Origin: Verrucomicrobia bacterium ADurb.Bin006
Lineage (GTDB): Bacteria > Verrucomicrobiota > Verrucomicrobiia > Limisphaerales > J093
Length of the DNA: 64,000 nt
Assembly: GCA_002071485.1 (NCBI GenBank)
Contig: MWFF01000055.1
Coordinates: 1-64,000 of the forward strand
Reading direction: 5' to 3'
The position numbers and the translations under genes were made by a program. The notes beneath the pieces are model-generated. The model saw only the letters and a list, made by a program, of their open reading frames with translations. It was not told the DNA's origin and did not search any database. The first letter of the stretch is position 1. Every line of letters begins with the position of its first letter. This document shows positions 53,101-61,607 of this stretch, in pieces.

Positions 53101-56100
53101 CCCCCAGGTGTCGGCGTTGTCGATCAAGACGCGCCCTGTCGTTTCGCCGGCGAATCTCGCATAGATCGTCCCCGCTCCGCCGGCTTGGCGTCCCGGCGCT
53201 CCTCCTCGGGCGCTGACTGTTCCCGTAAATTCATCGGCCCCGAGGTAGAAGGCGATTCGTCCGCCGCCGCCGCTGCCCCCATCCACCCACTCGCCCTTGC
53301 CACCGATGGCGGACACGGCACCTGCGCCGGCGAGTTTTTCGGCGGTGATCCAGATGCTGCCGCCGGCCGCGCCTCCCTGGTTGTCGTACCAGGAGGAAGT
53401 CCCGTTGGCCGAGAGGGTGCCATCCAACTCGAGGGTGCCGCCCACGACCAGGCGGATCGCCCCGCCGCCGGGGCTGCGCGCGCCGGTTCCGCCGCCGCTC
53501 GAACCCAGATGCACCGGCTCGATGACAGAGCCGTAGGCAAGACCCCCTGCGGCACCAGAAAGGCTCACGCCGCCGTTGCCGCCGTGCGCGCCGCCGCCGC
53601 CGCAACAGCCGAGCGATTCACCCGCCCCGGGGCCGGGGTCGCCCTCCAGTGGGTAGCCCTTGCCGTCGGCGGTGATCGCCGCCCCGCTTTCCACTGAAAG
53701 GTCTCCAGCCACATGGACCGTGAGATTCGATTGGCCGGTGATGTGCGTAAGCGTGGCCCCCGACTTGAGGAGCAGGCTGACCAGCTCGAGCGGACCGGTG
53801 GGGTAAAAGACCGAGCCCCCGCCGAGGACAAGGCGCGTGTTCGCCGGGACGTCGAACGGACTCAAGGCCCCTGCATTGCCGCCGTTGTCCAAGACCAACT
53901 CGCCTGTCGCCTGTCCAGTCAGCTTGGTGTAGATGCTGCCCGAGCCGCCGCGCTGGTGCCCTCCGCCGCCTCGCGCCGCCAGGTCACCGCTGAATGCCAC
54001 CGCATCGGCGTAGAGCGCGATCCGCCCGCCGGCGCCGCCGCCCCCATCCACCCACTCGCCCGCGCCGCCGTCAGCGAGGATGGCGCCTTTGCCGGCAATG
54101 GTCTTGGCCGTGAGATAAAGGCTGCCGCCGGCCCCGCCACCGCTATTGTTACTGACGCCGTTCAGGCCTTGGGCCGTCACCCGACCATCAATCGTGAGAA
54201 GGTTGGCGACATTCAAGCGCACCACGCCGCCGCCCGCGCCGCCCGCGCCGCCGTCGCCGGGACCGCCTGCGCTCCCATGCTCGAGAGGCTCGGTGATCGA
54301 GCCGTAAGGCGCGCCACCCGCGGCGCCCAAAATGGTTGTTCCACCGGTGCCGCCGTGGCCGGCGCCGCTGCCGCCCCAATCCAGGCGCACCCCTGCCCCC
54401 GGGCCGAGGTTGCCATCGATGGGATAGCCGCGTCCGTCTGTCGAAATGCTGCCGCCTTCGGCCACAGTGAGGTTGTTGAGGACCGTGATCTCGCATCGGG
54501 CCTGACCGGTGAGATGGGTGAGCACGGCGTTGGTCCGCACTTCAAAGTCGCGGACCGTGAGCGGTTCGGCATGGTAGCAATAGGCCATCTCGGCCAGGGT
54601 AAGCTGGAACGGCTCGGGCGACGTCAGCGGGGTGTAGTTGCCCCTGACACCGCCGTTGCTGATGAGGAGTTGACCGAAGGCCGAGCCGCGCTTGCGAGTG
54701 TAAACGGTGCCCGCTCCGCCCCGCTGGTGTCCTCCATTTCCGAACGCAGTGATGATGCCGGCGAACTCGTTGAAATCGTAGTATAGGGCAATGCGTCCGC
54801 CGCCACCGCCGCCCCCATCCACCCATTCGCCCGGACCGCCATTCGCCGTAATGCGGCCTGTGCCGGCCAGCTTGGCCACGGTGAGCCAAACGCTGCCGCC
54901 GGCGCCGCCGCCGGCGTTGTTGGGAGGGTTCGCGGCGCCGTTGGCGTTCAGGGCGCCATCGACTCTGAGAGTGCCATCCACGATCAGGCGGATCGCGCCG
55001 CCGCCGGCCGTGCCTGGGCCGCCGTCGGCATCGCCTCCCTGGCTGCCAAGAAGCGTCGGTTCGAGCATCGATCCGTAGTGGATCGTCGGTCCCGCGCTGC
55101 TCCCGCTCCAGCCGCCCAGACCACCGTGGCTCCCCCCTGAACCACCCCAACTCACCCGGATGCCCGTGCCGGGTCCGCGGTCTTTGCCGATCGGATAACC
55201 GCGCCCCTCGACCGACAGGGCGGAATTAGTGCCGACGATCAGGTCGCCGACGACGTGGAGGGTGACGTTCGACTGCCCGGTCAGGTGTGTCAGGACGGCT
55301 TCGCCGGGCAATTCGAGGCGCGTGAAAATGAGAGCGCTCTCGGGGTACAACCATGCGCGTCCGGTGAGAGTCGCACGCAGCGCTTCGGGTGTTTGAAGCG
55401 GTGTGTAGGTGCCCCAGGTGCCGCCATTGTCGACGAGCAGGTGGCCTTGGGACTCGACGGCGCCCTTGGTGTATATGGTCCCGGCCCCGCCGCGTTCATG
55501 GCCGCTCGCGCCGTACGCCGTGATCGCGCCCGAGTAATCCCTGCTCGTGTAATAGAGCGCAATGCGCCCGCCCCCGCCGCCACCACCGTCCACCCACTCG
55601 CCCGCGCCGCCGTTGGCGGAGATCGTTCCGGCGCCAGACAGTGAACCGACGGTCAGCCAAATGCTGCCGCCCGACCCGCCGCCGGCGTTATCCGGCGGCG
55701 CCCCGGCGCCGTTGGCCGACAGGCGCCCGTCCAGGGTCAGTGTGCCGTCCACGATCAGGCGTATCGCGCCGCCGCCGGCTGTGCCTGGGCCGCCGCTGCC
55801 ATCGCCTCCCTGGCTGCCCAGGGCCGTGGGTTCGAGCAAGGAACCGTAGTAGCTGCCACCGACTGCTCCGCTGCCACTGCGACCGCCCAAGCCGGCGTGG
55901 CCGCCGCCGGACCCGCCCCAACTGTAACGCGAACCGGCGCCTGGGCCGCGGTCTTCACCGATGGGATAGCCGCGTCCATCGACGGTGAACTGGGCGGGCG
56001 CGGCGATAGAGGCGTTGCCGGTGACGCGCATGTGGATGTTGGACTGGCCCTGCAGATGCGTGAGGACGGCCTCATTGGGCATGGTGAATTGGGTGACCGT

Positions 56101-57828
56101 GAGCGCCTCGACTGGATAGCAGACAGCCCGCCTGGAAATCGTGAGATCGAATGCTTCCGGAGTGGCAATCGGGGTGTAGTTGCCCCAGGCGTTGTCGTTG
56201 TCGACAAGCAAGTGTCCCACCGGATTGGCTGTGCGTTTGACGTAGATTGTGCCTGCGCCCCCCCTTTGCGAGCCGCCGGCTCCGTACGCCGTGAGAGTCC
56301 CTGTGAACTGGTTGAGACTCGAGTAAAGCGCGATGCGCCCGCCCCCGCCCCCGCCGCCGTCCACCCACTCGCCCGCGCCGCCGTTGGCCACGATTGTCCC
56401 CCCTCCAGTCAAGGAACCGGCGTTGACCCAAATACTGCCACCCGAGCCGCCGCCGGCATTGTTGGCGCGGTTGTCAATGCCGTTGGCTGAGAGCCGGCCG
56501 GCCACATCCAGCGTTCCTGCAACAATGAGCCGAATCGCGCCGCCACCGGACGAGCCCGGCCCGCCGTCTCCATCGCCGCCTTGGCTGCCCAGGGCGGTCG
56601 GCTGCAAAATCGAGCCGTAGTGCGATCCCCCAGCATAACCGCTTTTGCTGTTCCCCCCCAGGCCGCCGTGACCGGCACCCGACCCCGCCCAGATGCCAAG
56701 CTGGCCCGCGCCCGGACCCGGATCGCCGGCAAAGGGATAACCGCGTCCGTCCACGTTGATTCCGGCGTCTGCCCCGATCGAGACATTGCCCGAGGCGCTG
56801 ACGGTCAATCCCGCGCTCCCGGCAGAATGGGTCAGCATCGAATTGCCGGCAACGCTCAGCGTGCCGACCGTGAGGTTCGCCGTCGCATACGCAATCGCGT
56901 TTCCATCCAACTCGACGTCGAATGCCACCGGCGAGGTCAGTGGCGTCCATTCGCCGCGTCCAGTGTTGACAATCCGCAACTGACCCTGCGTCGTCCCCTG
57001 CTTGAGGTAAATCGTCCCCGCCCCGCCAAAGCCTGCACCGCCGCTGCCGATGGCCGAGAGGGTGCCCGCAAACTGATTGCTCGCAAAAAGGAGCGCCATG
57101 CGGCCCCCTGCCCCACCGCCGCCGTCCGTCCACTCGCCTCTGCCGCCGTTGACGGAGATCGTGCCGGCCCCGGCCAGCGTGCCCGCCTTCAGGTAGACCG
57201 TCCCGCCCGCGCCACCACCCTGGTTGTTGATCCAGGCATTTGCGCCATCGGCCCGAACGGCGCCATCAACGGTGAGTGTTTCACCAACCTCGATATGGAT
57301 CAGGCCGCCGCCCGGAACGAACGCGCCTGTGCTGTCGCTGTTGCCGCCGGGGCCGCCCCACGTGTCGGGCGCCACGATCGAACCGAACGGCATGCCGCCC
57401 AGTCCGGGCGTCCCGTTGCTGCGATGTCCATGCCCGCCATGCCCGCCGCCGCCGCCGGCGTAATTGCCTTTGGCCCCTGCGCCGGGTGAATCGGCTTGGG
57501 CATAGCCCTTGCCGGTCGCATCAATCCGTGAAGTCGCATCCACCGTCACATTGCCCGTCACGATGAGGCGCACGGCACGCTCGGGTTGGCCCGCGGCGGC
57601 CGGCTCATGGGTCAGGACCGCACTGTTGGCAAGCTGCAGGCTGGAAAAGGTGTGAGGCCCCTCGACCGTCAGCGTCGCGTGGTCAACCACAATGGCCTGT
57701 CCGTCGAGCCACATGTCGCCTGCGGCAATGAAGGTGTCGGTTGCGATTGTGATTTGGGCCAGGCCCGCGGGCGCTGTTGTCCACAACCAGAGCGAGCCGA
57801 GGAGGGAGAGGGATAGGGTTCTTTTCAT
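47101..57828 (-). CDS. Giant secreted Gly-rich repeat protein with caspase-like domain
   Basis: 3575 residues; start at 57828 gives a signal peptide (MKRTLSLSLLGSLWLWTTAP). Seven Gly-rich modules of about 255 residues fill residues 30-1800, each with 'GRGYP...GPGAG', 'GG...GG.HGG.GG' and 'GEWVDGGGGGGGRIALY' text. Next come right-handed beta-helix segments (about 1950-2280), a CARDB-like domain near 2360, and a caspase-like domain (about 2900-3125) with GHGG (His2989) and NDSCHSE (Cys3032), plus NLPGTRKDARDLWDYA as in C14 peptidases. C-terminal Ig/DUF11-like domains (GSVDPNDKY, YGANPPILTPTVTNT) and the family tail complete it. It is likely surface or secreted; adhesion and processing are inferred. 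Confidence 0.85.
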   Translation of the reverse strand: MKRTLSLSLLGSLWLWTTAPAGLAQITIATDTFIAAGDMWLDGQAIVVDHATLTVEGPHTFSSLQLANSAVLTHEPAAAGQPERAVRLIVTGNVTVDATSRIDATGKGYAQADSPGAGAKGNYAGGGGGHGGHGHRSNGTPGLGGMPFGSIVAPDTWGGPGGNSDSTGAFVPGGGLIHIEVGETLTVDGAVRADGANAWINNQGGGAGGTVYLKAGTLAGAGTISVNGGRGEWTDGGGGAGGRMALLFASNQFAGTLSAIGSGGAGFGGAGTIYLKQGTTQGQLRIVNTGRGEWTPLTSPVAFDVELDGNAIAYATANLTVGTLSVAGNSMLTHSAGSAGLTVSASGNVSIGADAGINVDGRGYPFAGDPGPGAGQLGIWAGSGAGHGGLGGNSKSGYAGGSHYGSILQPTALGSQGGDGDGGPGSSGGGAIRLIVAGTLDVAGRLSANGIDNRANNAGGGSGGSIWVNAGSLTGGGTIVANGGAGEWVDGGGGGGGRIALYSSLNQFTGTLTAYGAGGSQRGGAGTIYVKRTANPVGHLLVDNDNAWGNYTPIATPEAFDLTISRRAVCYPVEALTVTQFTMPNEAVLTHLQGQSNIHMRVTGNASIAAPAQFTVDGRGYPIGEDRGPGAGSRYSWGGSGGGHAGLGGRSGSGAVGGSYYGSLLEPTALGSQGGDGSGGPGTAGGGAIRLIVDGTLTLDGRLSANGAGAPPDNAGGGSGGSIWLTVGSLSGAGTISANGGAGEWVDGGGGGGGRIALYYTSRDYSGAITAYGASGHERGGAGTIYTKGAVESQGHLLVDNGGTWGTYTPLQTPEALRATLTGRAWLYPESALIFTRLELPGEAVLTHLTGQSNVTLHVVGDLIVGTNSALSVEGRGYPIGKDRGPGTGIRVSWGGSGGSHGGLGGWSGSSAGPTIHYGSMLEPTLLGSQGGDADGGPGTAGGGAIRLIVDGTLRVDGALNANGAANPPNNAGGGAGGSVWLTVAKLAGTGRITANGGPGEWVDGGGGGGGRIALYYDFNEFAGIITAFGNGGHQRGGAGTVYTRKRGSAFGQLLISNGGVRGNYTPLTSPEPFQLTLAEMAYCYHAEPLTVRDFEVRTNAVLTHLTGQARCEITVLNNLTVAEGGSISTDGRGYPIDGNLGPGAGVRLDWGGSGAGHGGTGGTTILGAAGGAPYGSITEPLEHGSAGGPGDGGAGGAGGGVVRLNVANLLTIDGRVTAQGLNGVSNNSGGGAGGSLYLTAKTIAGKGAILADGGAGEWVDGGGGAGGRIALYADAVAFSGDLAARGGGGHQRGGSGSIYTKLTGQATGELVLDNGGNAGALSPFDVPANTRLVLGGGSVFYPTGPLELVSLLLKSGATLTHITGQSNLTVHVAGDLSVESGAAITADGKGYPLEGDPGPGAGESLGCCGGGGAHGGNGGVSLSGAAGGLAYGSVIEPVHLGSSGGGTGARSPGGGAIRLVVGGTLELDGTLSANGTSSWYDNQGGAAGGSIWITAEKLAGAGAVSAIGGKGEWVDGGSGGGGRIAFYLGADEFTGTVSARGGAPGRQAGGAGTIYARFAGETTGRVLIDNADTWGAYTPLACEEPFDLTLARRAQVIGDPDLTLSSLVVETNTVLTHLKEQDGLKVVVAGDATISGAVNTDGRGFPVGVDPGPGAGGQSSYAGSGAGHGGVGGTSRTGLPGGPTYGSQLEPTLRGSQGGSGSGGAGGHGGGAVRFVVGGTLTVDGSITANGLNGTASRSGGGSGGSVFVSTRALSGAGSIAANGGAGQWVDGGGGSGGRIALYRTTSTFTGALAANGAGGFARGENGTIYESTAPSVLWMAPGDQWAFGTIALEVATLTGETGPLTADFSAWQNGVSTAIGTVPAGLTAKAAWDTTRVADGAWELHVAIRTAAGVTVVESRRSITVNNAVEWHGGPLAASEVWAPGRVHVVDRDLTIASGLELTLNPGTIVKFLPGVRLSILSGGVLNALGDELEPCVLTSFLDDSEGGDSNLDGDLSKPTPGSWRLALRTGATIESNDHTRFRFNSRIYGGPLAGSETWTADSLREITTTIVVPAGATLTLEAGAIVKFHHGIGLDVQSGGKLIARGTVSQPVVFTSISDDAYGGDTNEDGTHTGPAAGDWRSLHLEDGAQGDLNHTRILYGGNSVGTPSGAGGAIETLGGPFIARNCVIADALKDGAFCYGTTRFENCVVLRCDRGLTAVGEMTIINCTLDANKIGLLEHVGHLIVRNSIVSGSIQAGIEHDLGGYSPTVTFCNVWNPEASRGNYSGTSDRTGVDGNISAAPKYKNAVADNYRLDYTSPGIDAADGTFAPETDAAGTPRYDDPRTGNTGIAAANGAIPDMGAFEFAETAPSNLDLVVIGVSGPGHLEAGSLVHIEWTIANRGTEAFTGPWHDAIYLRNDATGRRIAVGEPLVGRNLTLGPGQRQLVGVDVRVPGGVAGDYTWVVVANSRGDIFEGANSSNNEGDAALASSLTLPVIALDGASVTSAFSAQEEPHWFQCTAPVGKDVRFDLGLLGSQGVTELYVGRGFMPTAEDYSARQREWSSADTSAVVSGAADATTTDGMNVFYVLAIGRTLSATPQAFALSASSAAFSIEAAWPQRVGNASLVTLDIRGSALTTNTAFLVRVDNDERLAVRQSVRESGRVFATFDLTDLAPGKADLVAEAGGLEVVLPEAVEVVAGGTPDFYTSLSGPGTTRAGRFMTWFVTYGNRGLVDMKAPLLKFNAPRATEINLYESTLNWADSFTFWGINPEALLPTLGPGQEVTFEVRVKAMNSGTVNLEMITGEAFASNATPFNWGRLPATPGANPAAWAAMVNGLDDRLGATPAEYSVLLDRDLEGLAASELRFSYLANIDGRWLFGNEPEGVSAERPLILVPEDYEEPGLSPGLHNPPGAPRGDGIRKTWWLVITVEDYTYLPTTNLPGTRKDARDLWDYANTELRVPEGQYLWAHDMPGDDQAVRRSTMLDGIRELKGKVDADDNLVIVFCGHGGLKWKSGAPYLCFNGDYLSPVAFTQAIDEVGAGTTYFLNDSCHSEAFNEKINPANTTFVGFAATQANKISWDTASGGNLIKNLKGQLRKCRSLGRAMELTTDMVTKKYENEPKEKNRQQPVLTNPSGASLDGKPWNDPSGFEQLLRNALRNSPFPSIFPIVPYAIVGSVDPNDKYTLAGVGPEHWIDPNHVIPFEVLFENKPTAAAPAQEVLVTDTLDANLDWSTFELKTIAFNDATITVPPGLQRYSTTASVGSDTNEVTVDVSFDSTTGKITWLMRSRDANTGDLPEDPFAGFLPPNDAQHRGEGLLTYTVRPKLTLSDGAKIRNQATIIFDPTYGANPPILTPTVTNTIDATAPLSQIEPLPAQSSGPVTLSWAGQDAAGGSGLQSYDLFISRNGGPFQLQIGATTATSAFFEGEPGSTYRFYTIARDAAGNTEAAPAEADAVTTFAGGITYTAWAASQGLPPNAANPEDDPDNDGLPNLGEYGLASNPKVADWPSVAPKAGMVRLAGETYLTLTYRRPKPEPSDLQYRVTSSSAVVPWTGASAVATVGTPVDRGNYVEVTVRSLTPMKNGVHGFLQLQLRK
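52490..57130. repeat. Seven tandem Gly-rich modules within the giant protein
   Basis: On the plus strand a near-constant block (CGCCGCC...TCCACCCA) recurs near 52510, 53275, 54045, 54805, 55573, 56345 and 57110, a period of about 765 nt (255 residues). Protein similarity between units is clear, while the DNA differs, so the expansion is not recent. Confidence 0.8.
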
Positions 57829-58199
57829 AAGAGATCGCTTGGCTGACAGAAAAAAGGGGGGTAATCGCGGAGGCCTTCGCATCCAATCAATGTGCGGTTC
57901 ACACGATGCATAAACTACCATCTTTTTAATGATTACGCAGCCGCGCTGACAAGCGGAATGTTGTCGTTTCTTTTTACAGTTTAGCTGACCTAGGCAGATA
58001 TAAGCAGCCCACAGGCGGTTTCAGATGTGTTATCATGGAGAGCCTCATGACGAAGCTGTCCCGATCGCTATCAACCGAAAAGCCAACGGCGGCGCATTGT
58101 GACGTGGCGTGCATGAAGGAAGCCCCTCCCTCCAAAGCCGGCGCGCGCGCGCGCGCGAGGCTCATCAGCAGGTCCCCGCGTCGTGTCCGGTGCTTCGGG
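57829..58199. other. Promoter region of the giant protein gene and upstream spacer
   Basis: About 370 nt. It is AT-richer near 57900-58000. On the minus strand, TTGTCA and TTAAAA separated by 17 nt (near 57922-57955) could be a sigma70-type promoter for the giant gene; this is weak. A (CG)n tract occurs at about 58140-58158. No gene seen. Confidence 0.35.
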
Positions 58200-59282
58200 T
58201 CAATCCGCCTTCGGCAGTTGGTCCTTCTTGAAACTGTCGAGATTGGACTGGAGCTGTTTCTTGAGGTCCTCGTCCTCAGCGAGTTCCACCGCTTTCTGCT
58301 GCAGTTCGATCGCCTTGGCTTTGTCGCCCTTCATGTACGTCGCGCGCGCCAGGGTGTCCAGGATGGAAGCGTCCTTGCCGCCCGCGGCCTCGTTGGCTCT
58401 GACGGCGATGGCGTGAGCGGTTGCCAGGGCCTTGCCGCTCAGGTTCTCCTGGCTGAGCAACTGCCAGGCGAGTCTGTTCTGCATGGCGCTGTTGTCCTTG
58501 GCCCGCCCGCTGATCTGCTCGGCCAGACTGGCGGCGGCTTCGGTGTCGCCCTTGCCCAGGAGAATCTGAAGCCGCGCGGTGGCGACGGCCTGTTGCCCGT
58601 CAGGCATGAGCTTGGCGATTTCACTCAAGGCGGCATCGGCCTCGTCCCACTTTTTGTCCTTCATGGCCTCGCTGAACAGGCTGGATAACCGGGCCATTTC
58701 GGTGCGCGATTCACGTTGTTTCTTGAAGTCTGCTGCAGACTTGGCGACGTCGAACGTGCCGGCCAGCACCTCTTCGACGACCGAGTCCTTCAGCGACATT
58801 GGGTGTCCGATCCAGGCAATCTTGCCGTCTTTACCCACGAGGAAGGCAGCCGGGATGCCGTTCTGGCCCGCCGCCTGCATCCAAGTCTCGGCCATGGCGC
58901 CCCTCTCCCTTTCGCTCTTGTCGTCCATGGCGACGCGATAGGTCATCTTGTCGCCCATCTTCTCGATAAACGGTTTAACGAGGCTTTCGTCCCGCTCCCA
59001 GACGTTTTGGCCGATGACGACCAACCCCTTGTCTTTGAACTTCGTGTGAATCTCGTTCAGGTGCGGAATCGAGGTGCGGCAGGGCCCGCACCATGTCGCC
59101 CAGAACTCGACAAGGTAGGTCTTGTCCTTCTGGAACTCCTTAACGGGCTCGCCTTGCACCCACTCTCCCACGGCCAGCTTGGGTGCGGGATCGCCGATCC
59201 CAAGCGTTGCTTCAGCGGCGGTTGCGGAGAATGCGCCGCCGAGAAGAGCGACGGCCAGGTTGAATAGGAATGTGCGTTTCAT
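58200..59282 (-). CDS. TlpA-like thioredoxin with C-terminal TPR-like helices
   Basis: 360 residues with signal peptide (FLFNLAVALLGGAFSATAAE). Residues about 30-190 form a TlpA/ResA thioredoxin fold: VGEWVQGEPV, TYLVEFWATWCGPCRTSIPH (CxxC active site) and QNGIPAAFLVGKDGKIAWIG (cis-Pro loop). The rest is helical and TPR-like (MKDKKWDEADAALSEIAKLM, MKGDKAKAIELQQKAVELAE). Such proteins reduce disulfides outside the membrane, for example in cytochrome c maturation or stress; the partner is not evident here. Confidence 0.85.
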   Translation of the reverse strand: MKRTFLFNLAVALLGGAFSATAAEATLGIGDPAPKLAVGEWVQGEPVKEFQKDKTYLVEFWATWCGPCRTSIPHLNEIHTKFKDKGLVVIGQNVWERDESLVKPFIEKMGDKMTYRVAMDDKSERERGAMAETWMQAAGQNGIPAAFLVGKDGKIAWIGHPMSLKDSVVEEVLAGTFDVAKSAADFKKQRESRTEMARLSSLFSEAMKDKKWDEADAALSEIAKLMPDGQQAVATARLQILLGKGDTEAAASLAEQISGRAKDNSAMQNRLAWQLLSQENLSGKALATAHAIAVRANEAAGGKDASILDTLARATYMKGDKAKAIELQQKAVELAEDEDLKKQLQSNLDSFKKDQLPKAD

Positions 59283-59420
59283 GAACTTGAGGGGGTTGCG
59301 TTCGTCAAATAAGGCTTGGTATGCCGATCAAGGATGCGAGCGTAGCCTCGATCGACCGGAATAACAAGCGGGATTGGACGAATACACTGGACCGCGCCGC
59401 TCTTCGAAACTGTCCGTGAT

Positions 59421-61286
59421 TCAGCCCAACTCGGCCATCAGCCGCTCCTCGGCCTGTTCGTTAGTCAATCCGTGGCGCTGACGCATCACTGCCAGACCCA
59501 CCACGGGCGGATAGGCCTTGTCGGCTTTGCAGCGCGGCTCGACATATTCGACCACCTCGAACAGGAGCCGGTTGGCGTCCGTGTACTCGAGGCCGGTCAA
59601 CCGCTGGATGTAACGCGTCGCCCGGTCGATCAGCTTGAGGTTGCTGGCCACGACCCAGATCATGAAGTTGCCCATGACCCGGCCCAACCGGACCATGGTG
59701 CAGGTGGAAAGGGCGTTGAGCAGGAGCTTCAATCCCACGCGTGCCGCTCCATCAAGCAGGAGCCGGCCCTCGGGTGCCGGCACCAGGACCACAAGGCAGT
59801 CCGCCGCCCAGTCGTCGCGCACCGCCGCTCTCACCGTTTCCAACGCCGGAGGCTGGGCCAGGCAAATCAAGCCGATCCTGCCTCCGGCACGTCGCGTCGC
59901 CTCGAGTTGCTGTCTGCAAAACCCGCCGACGGCCAGCGCCGGCCCCGCATCGGTCCCGCCCAGAATCGCCACCGCGCTGCCGCCGGACTGAGGCGGGCGC
60001 AGCCCCAAACCGTCCCGACCGACCTTGAACCGCATCAGTTCCGGTGTGCTGATTCTGCGGATCACGTCCATCGTCTGGGAGAACTTCTCCTCCCCGACCA
60101 GTGCCATCACTTCGGCCTCGCTCCACTCGACGCACCGGGGCGCGCGTTTGAGGATATGCTCCCAGGCCTGCGGGGTCGCCTCGCAAGGAACGTACAGGTA
60201 CGCCCATGATTCGGCCGCCGTCGTGTCGTTGCCCTTGCGGAACGGGGGCGTGCAGAAAGTGGGCGACCGTTCCGTGGTGTCGGTGAGCACGTCGATGCCA
60301 AACCGGTCGGCGAAGTAGTTGTTGCGCCGGCCGGCGCGGTAGACGGCTTCCTCGAGTGCGACGAGCCCGGCCAAGGGATCGAGAACCTCGGGCGTTTTCA
60401 GGGTCGCATGCATCCGGGTCAGTTGGTCCAGGAACTCCGACGGGACCGTGGACGGGTCGAGGGCGTCGGGTCCGTCCGGATGCAGGCGGCACATCAACTC
60501 GCGCAGCACCATCTCGAGCACGGTCAGCATCACCGCCAATTGGATGCTGGTCGCCTGCATCCGGGTGGACCCCGTTATCGCCATCGGGCCGGTGGTCAGA
60601 TTGATCTTCTCGATCCGCGGATCCAGGATGACTTCGCGGCTGCGCTGCACGTGTTGGCAGAGGATGTCATCGGGGTTGTTATAGACAAAGAAAACGCGCG
60701 CCCCCGCCTCGACCCCGCGCCAGGCCGTGCCGATGACAAACGAGGTTTCCCCTCCCTCGGTGATGGCGAAAACCACGTCGCCCTTCGCCACTCCGAGATC
60801 GCCGATCTGTTTCTTGCCGAAAGCCGTGAAATCCTCGAAGCCTTCCACGGCCTTGATGAGGGCGAAGTCGCCGCCTGCCATCACACTCGAAGCCCGGTTC
60901 TCCCAATCCGAGGGTTCGGGGTGGCAGGCCAGGCCCCGGGCGCGCTGTCGCTGCCAGAAATCGCGCCAGATCGAGACGAGTTGAATGCTCAGACGCCCTG
61001 TCGAGCCACAGCCGGTGAAGAACAGCTTGCCGCCCTGTTCCAAGGCCCGCAACACGGTCTGCGCTATACTGGCCGCTCTGCCCGACTGGACGAACTCGCG
61101 GTACTTCCGGACCACGTCACCGTCGACATCGAACAACTGCCTCAGCCCGGCCTTGATGTCGCGGCGGCTCGCGTCGCTCAGATTGGCCGTCACCGGATGG
61201 GACGATTCGGTCACCAGAACGCCCAGCTTGAATTGATCCGCGATCTTCAGAAACTCCGCCGACCGGTTCGTGGCATGGTTGCTCAT
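59421..61286 (-). CDS. Double-SIS sugar-phosphate-binding protein, GCKR/MurQ-like
   Basis: Start at 61286 (MSNHATNRSAEFLKIADQF); 621 residues. First SIS domain: GGKLFFTGCGSTGRLSIQLV, VAKGDVVFAITEGGETSFVI and TTGPMAITGSTRMQATSIQL. A second SIS-like half (about 430-600) carries GRDGLGLRPPQSGGSAVAIL, LLNALSTCTMVRLGRVMGNF and a C-terminal helical cap (VVGLAVMRQRHGLTNEQAEE). The pattern resembles glucokinase regulatory protein and MurQ. It could be an etherase, isomerase or regulatory sugar-phosphate binder. With the kinase-MurQ fusion at 25945 the genome has two related systems. Confidence 0.8.
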   Translation of the reverse strand: MSNHATNRSAEFLKIADQFKLGVLVTESSHPVTANLSDASRRDIKAGLRQLFDVDGDVVRKYREFVQSGRAASIAQTVLRALEQGGKLFFTGCGSTGRLSIQLVSIWRDFWQRQRARGLACHPEPSDWENRASSVMAGGDFALIKAVEGFEDFTAFGKKQIGDLGVAKGDVVFAITEGGETSFVIGTAWRGVEAGARVFFVYNNPDDILCQHVQRSREVILDPRIEKINLTTGPMAITGSTRMQATSIQLAVMLTVLEMVLRELMCRLHPDGPDALDPSTVPSEFLDQLTRMHATLKTPEVLDPLAGLVALEEAVYRAGRRNNYFADRFGIDVLTDTTERSPTFCTPPFRKGNDTTAAESWAYLYVPCEATPQAWEHILKRAPRCVEWSEAEVMALVGEEKFSQTMDVIRRISTPELMRFKVGRDGLGLRPPQSGGSAVAILGGTDAGPALAVGGFCRQQLEATRRAGGRIGLICLAQPPALETVRAAVRDDWAADCLVVLVPAPEGRLLLDGAARVGLKLLLNALSTCTMVRLGRVMGNFMIWVVASNLKLIDRATRYIQRLTGLEYTDANRLLFEVVEYVEPRCKADKAYPPVVGLAVMRQRHGLTNEQAEERLMAELG

Positions 61287-61449
61287 GGCGGGCAAGATGG
61301 CCAATGCCATCCCTCAAGGCAATGCCGCATTCGAGTCGCTCGACACACGATGCCGCTCCGGATGGGGATTCCGGGCGCGGATGCTGCAGCCGCGCACCAA
61401 TCACATTTTGGCCCGGGCCCCCGGCGAGAACCGGCTGCAGCCGCGACAC

Positions 61450-61476
61450 CTAAGGGTCTGTGCAAAAATTACATGG
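61450..61476 (+). repeat. Dispersed repeat copy, diverged
   Basis: CTAAGGGTCTGTGCAAAAAT then TACATGG resembles the 42306 copy (TTAGGGTCCGTGCAAGAACT then ACATCC), in the same orientation. Confidence 0.55.
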
Positions 61477-61526
61477 AAAGCATTGACATTCAACGGTTTA
61501 ATGCGCATTGAACCCATGAACCGGGG

Positions 61527-61607
61527 AACGTTCAACGCCCAACTTCCAACGCTCAACGTTCAACGAAGCGGTTCGTTAAGAGTTGGATGTTGAACGTTGG
61601 GCGTTCG
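61527..61607. repeat. Imperfect palindrome upstream of hoxF
   Basis: GAACGTTCAACGCCCAACTT ... and the complement near 61580-61607 (GTTGAACGTTGGGCGTTC) form a long imperfect hairpin of TTCAACGCCCAACGTTCAAC-type units. Such CAACG-rich repeats are common in environmental genomes. It might act as a terminator or transcript stabiliser ahead of the hydrogenase genes. Confidence 0.5.

Noticed and set aside
58140-58158. (CG)n tract as a regulatory Z-DNA element
   Set aside because: Short and lying in a spacer; no evidence for function.
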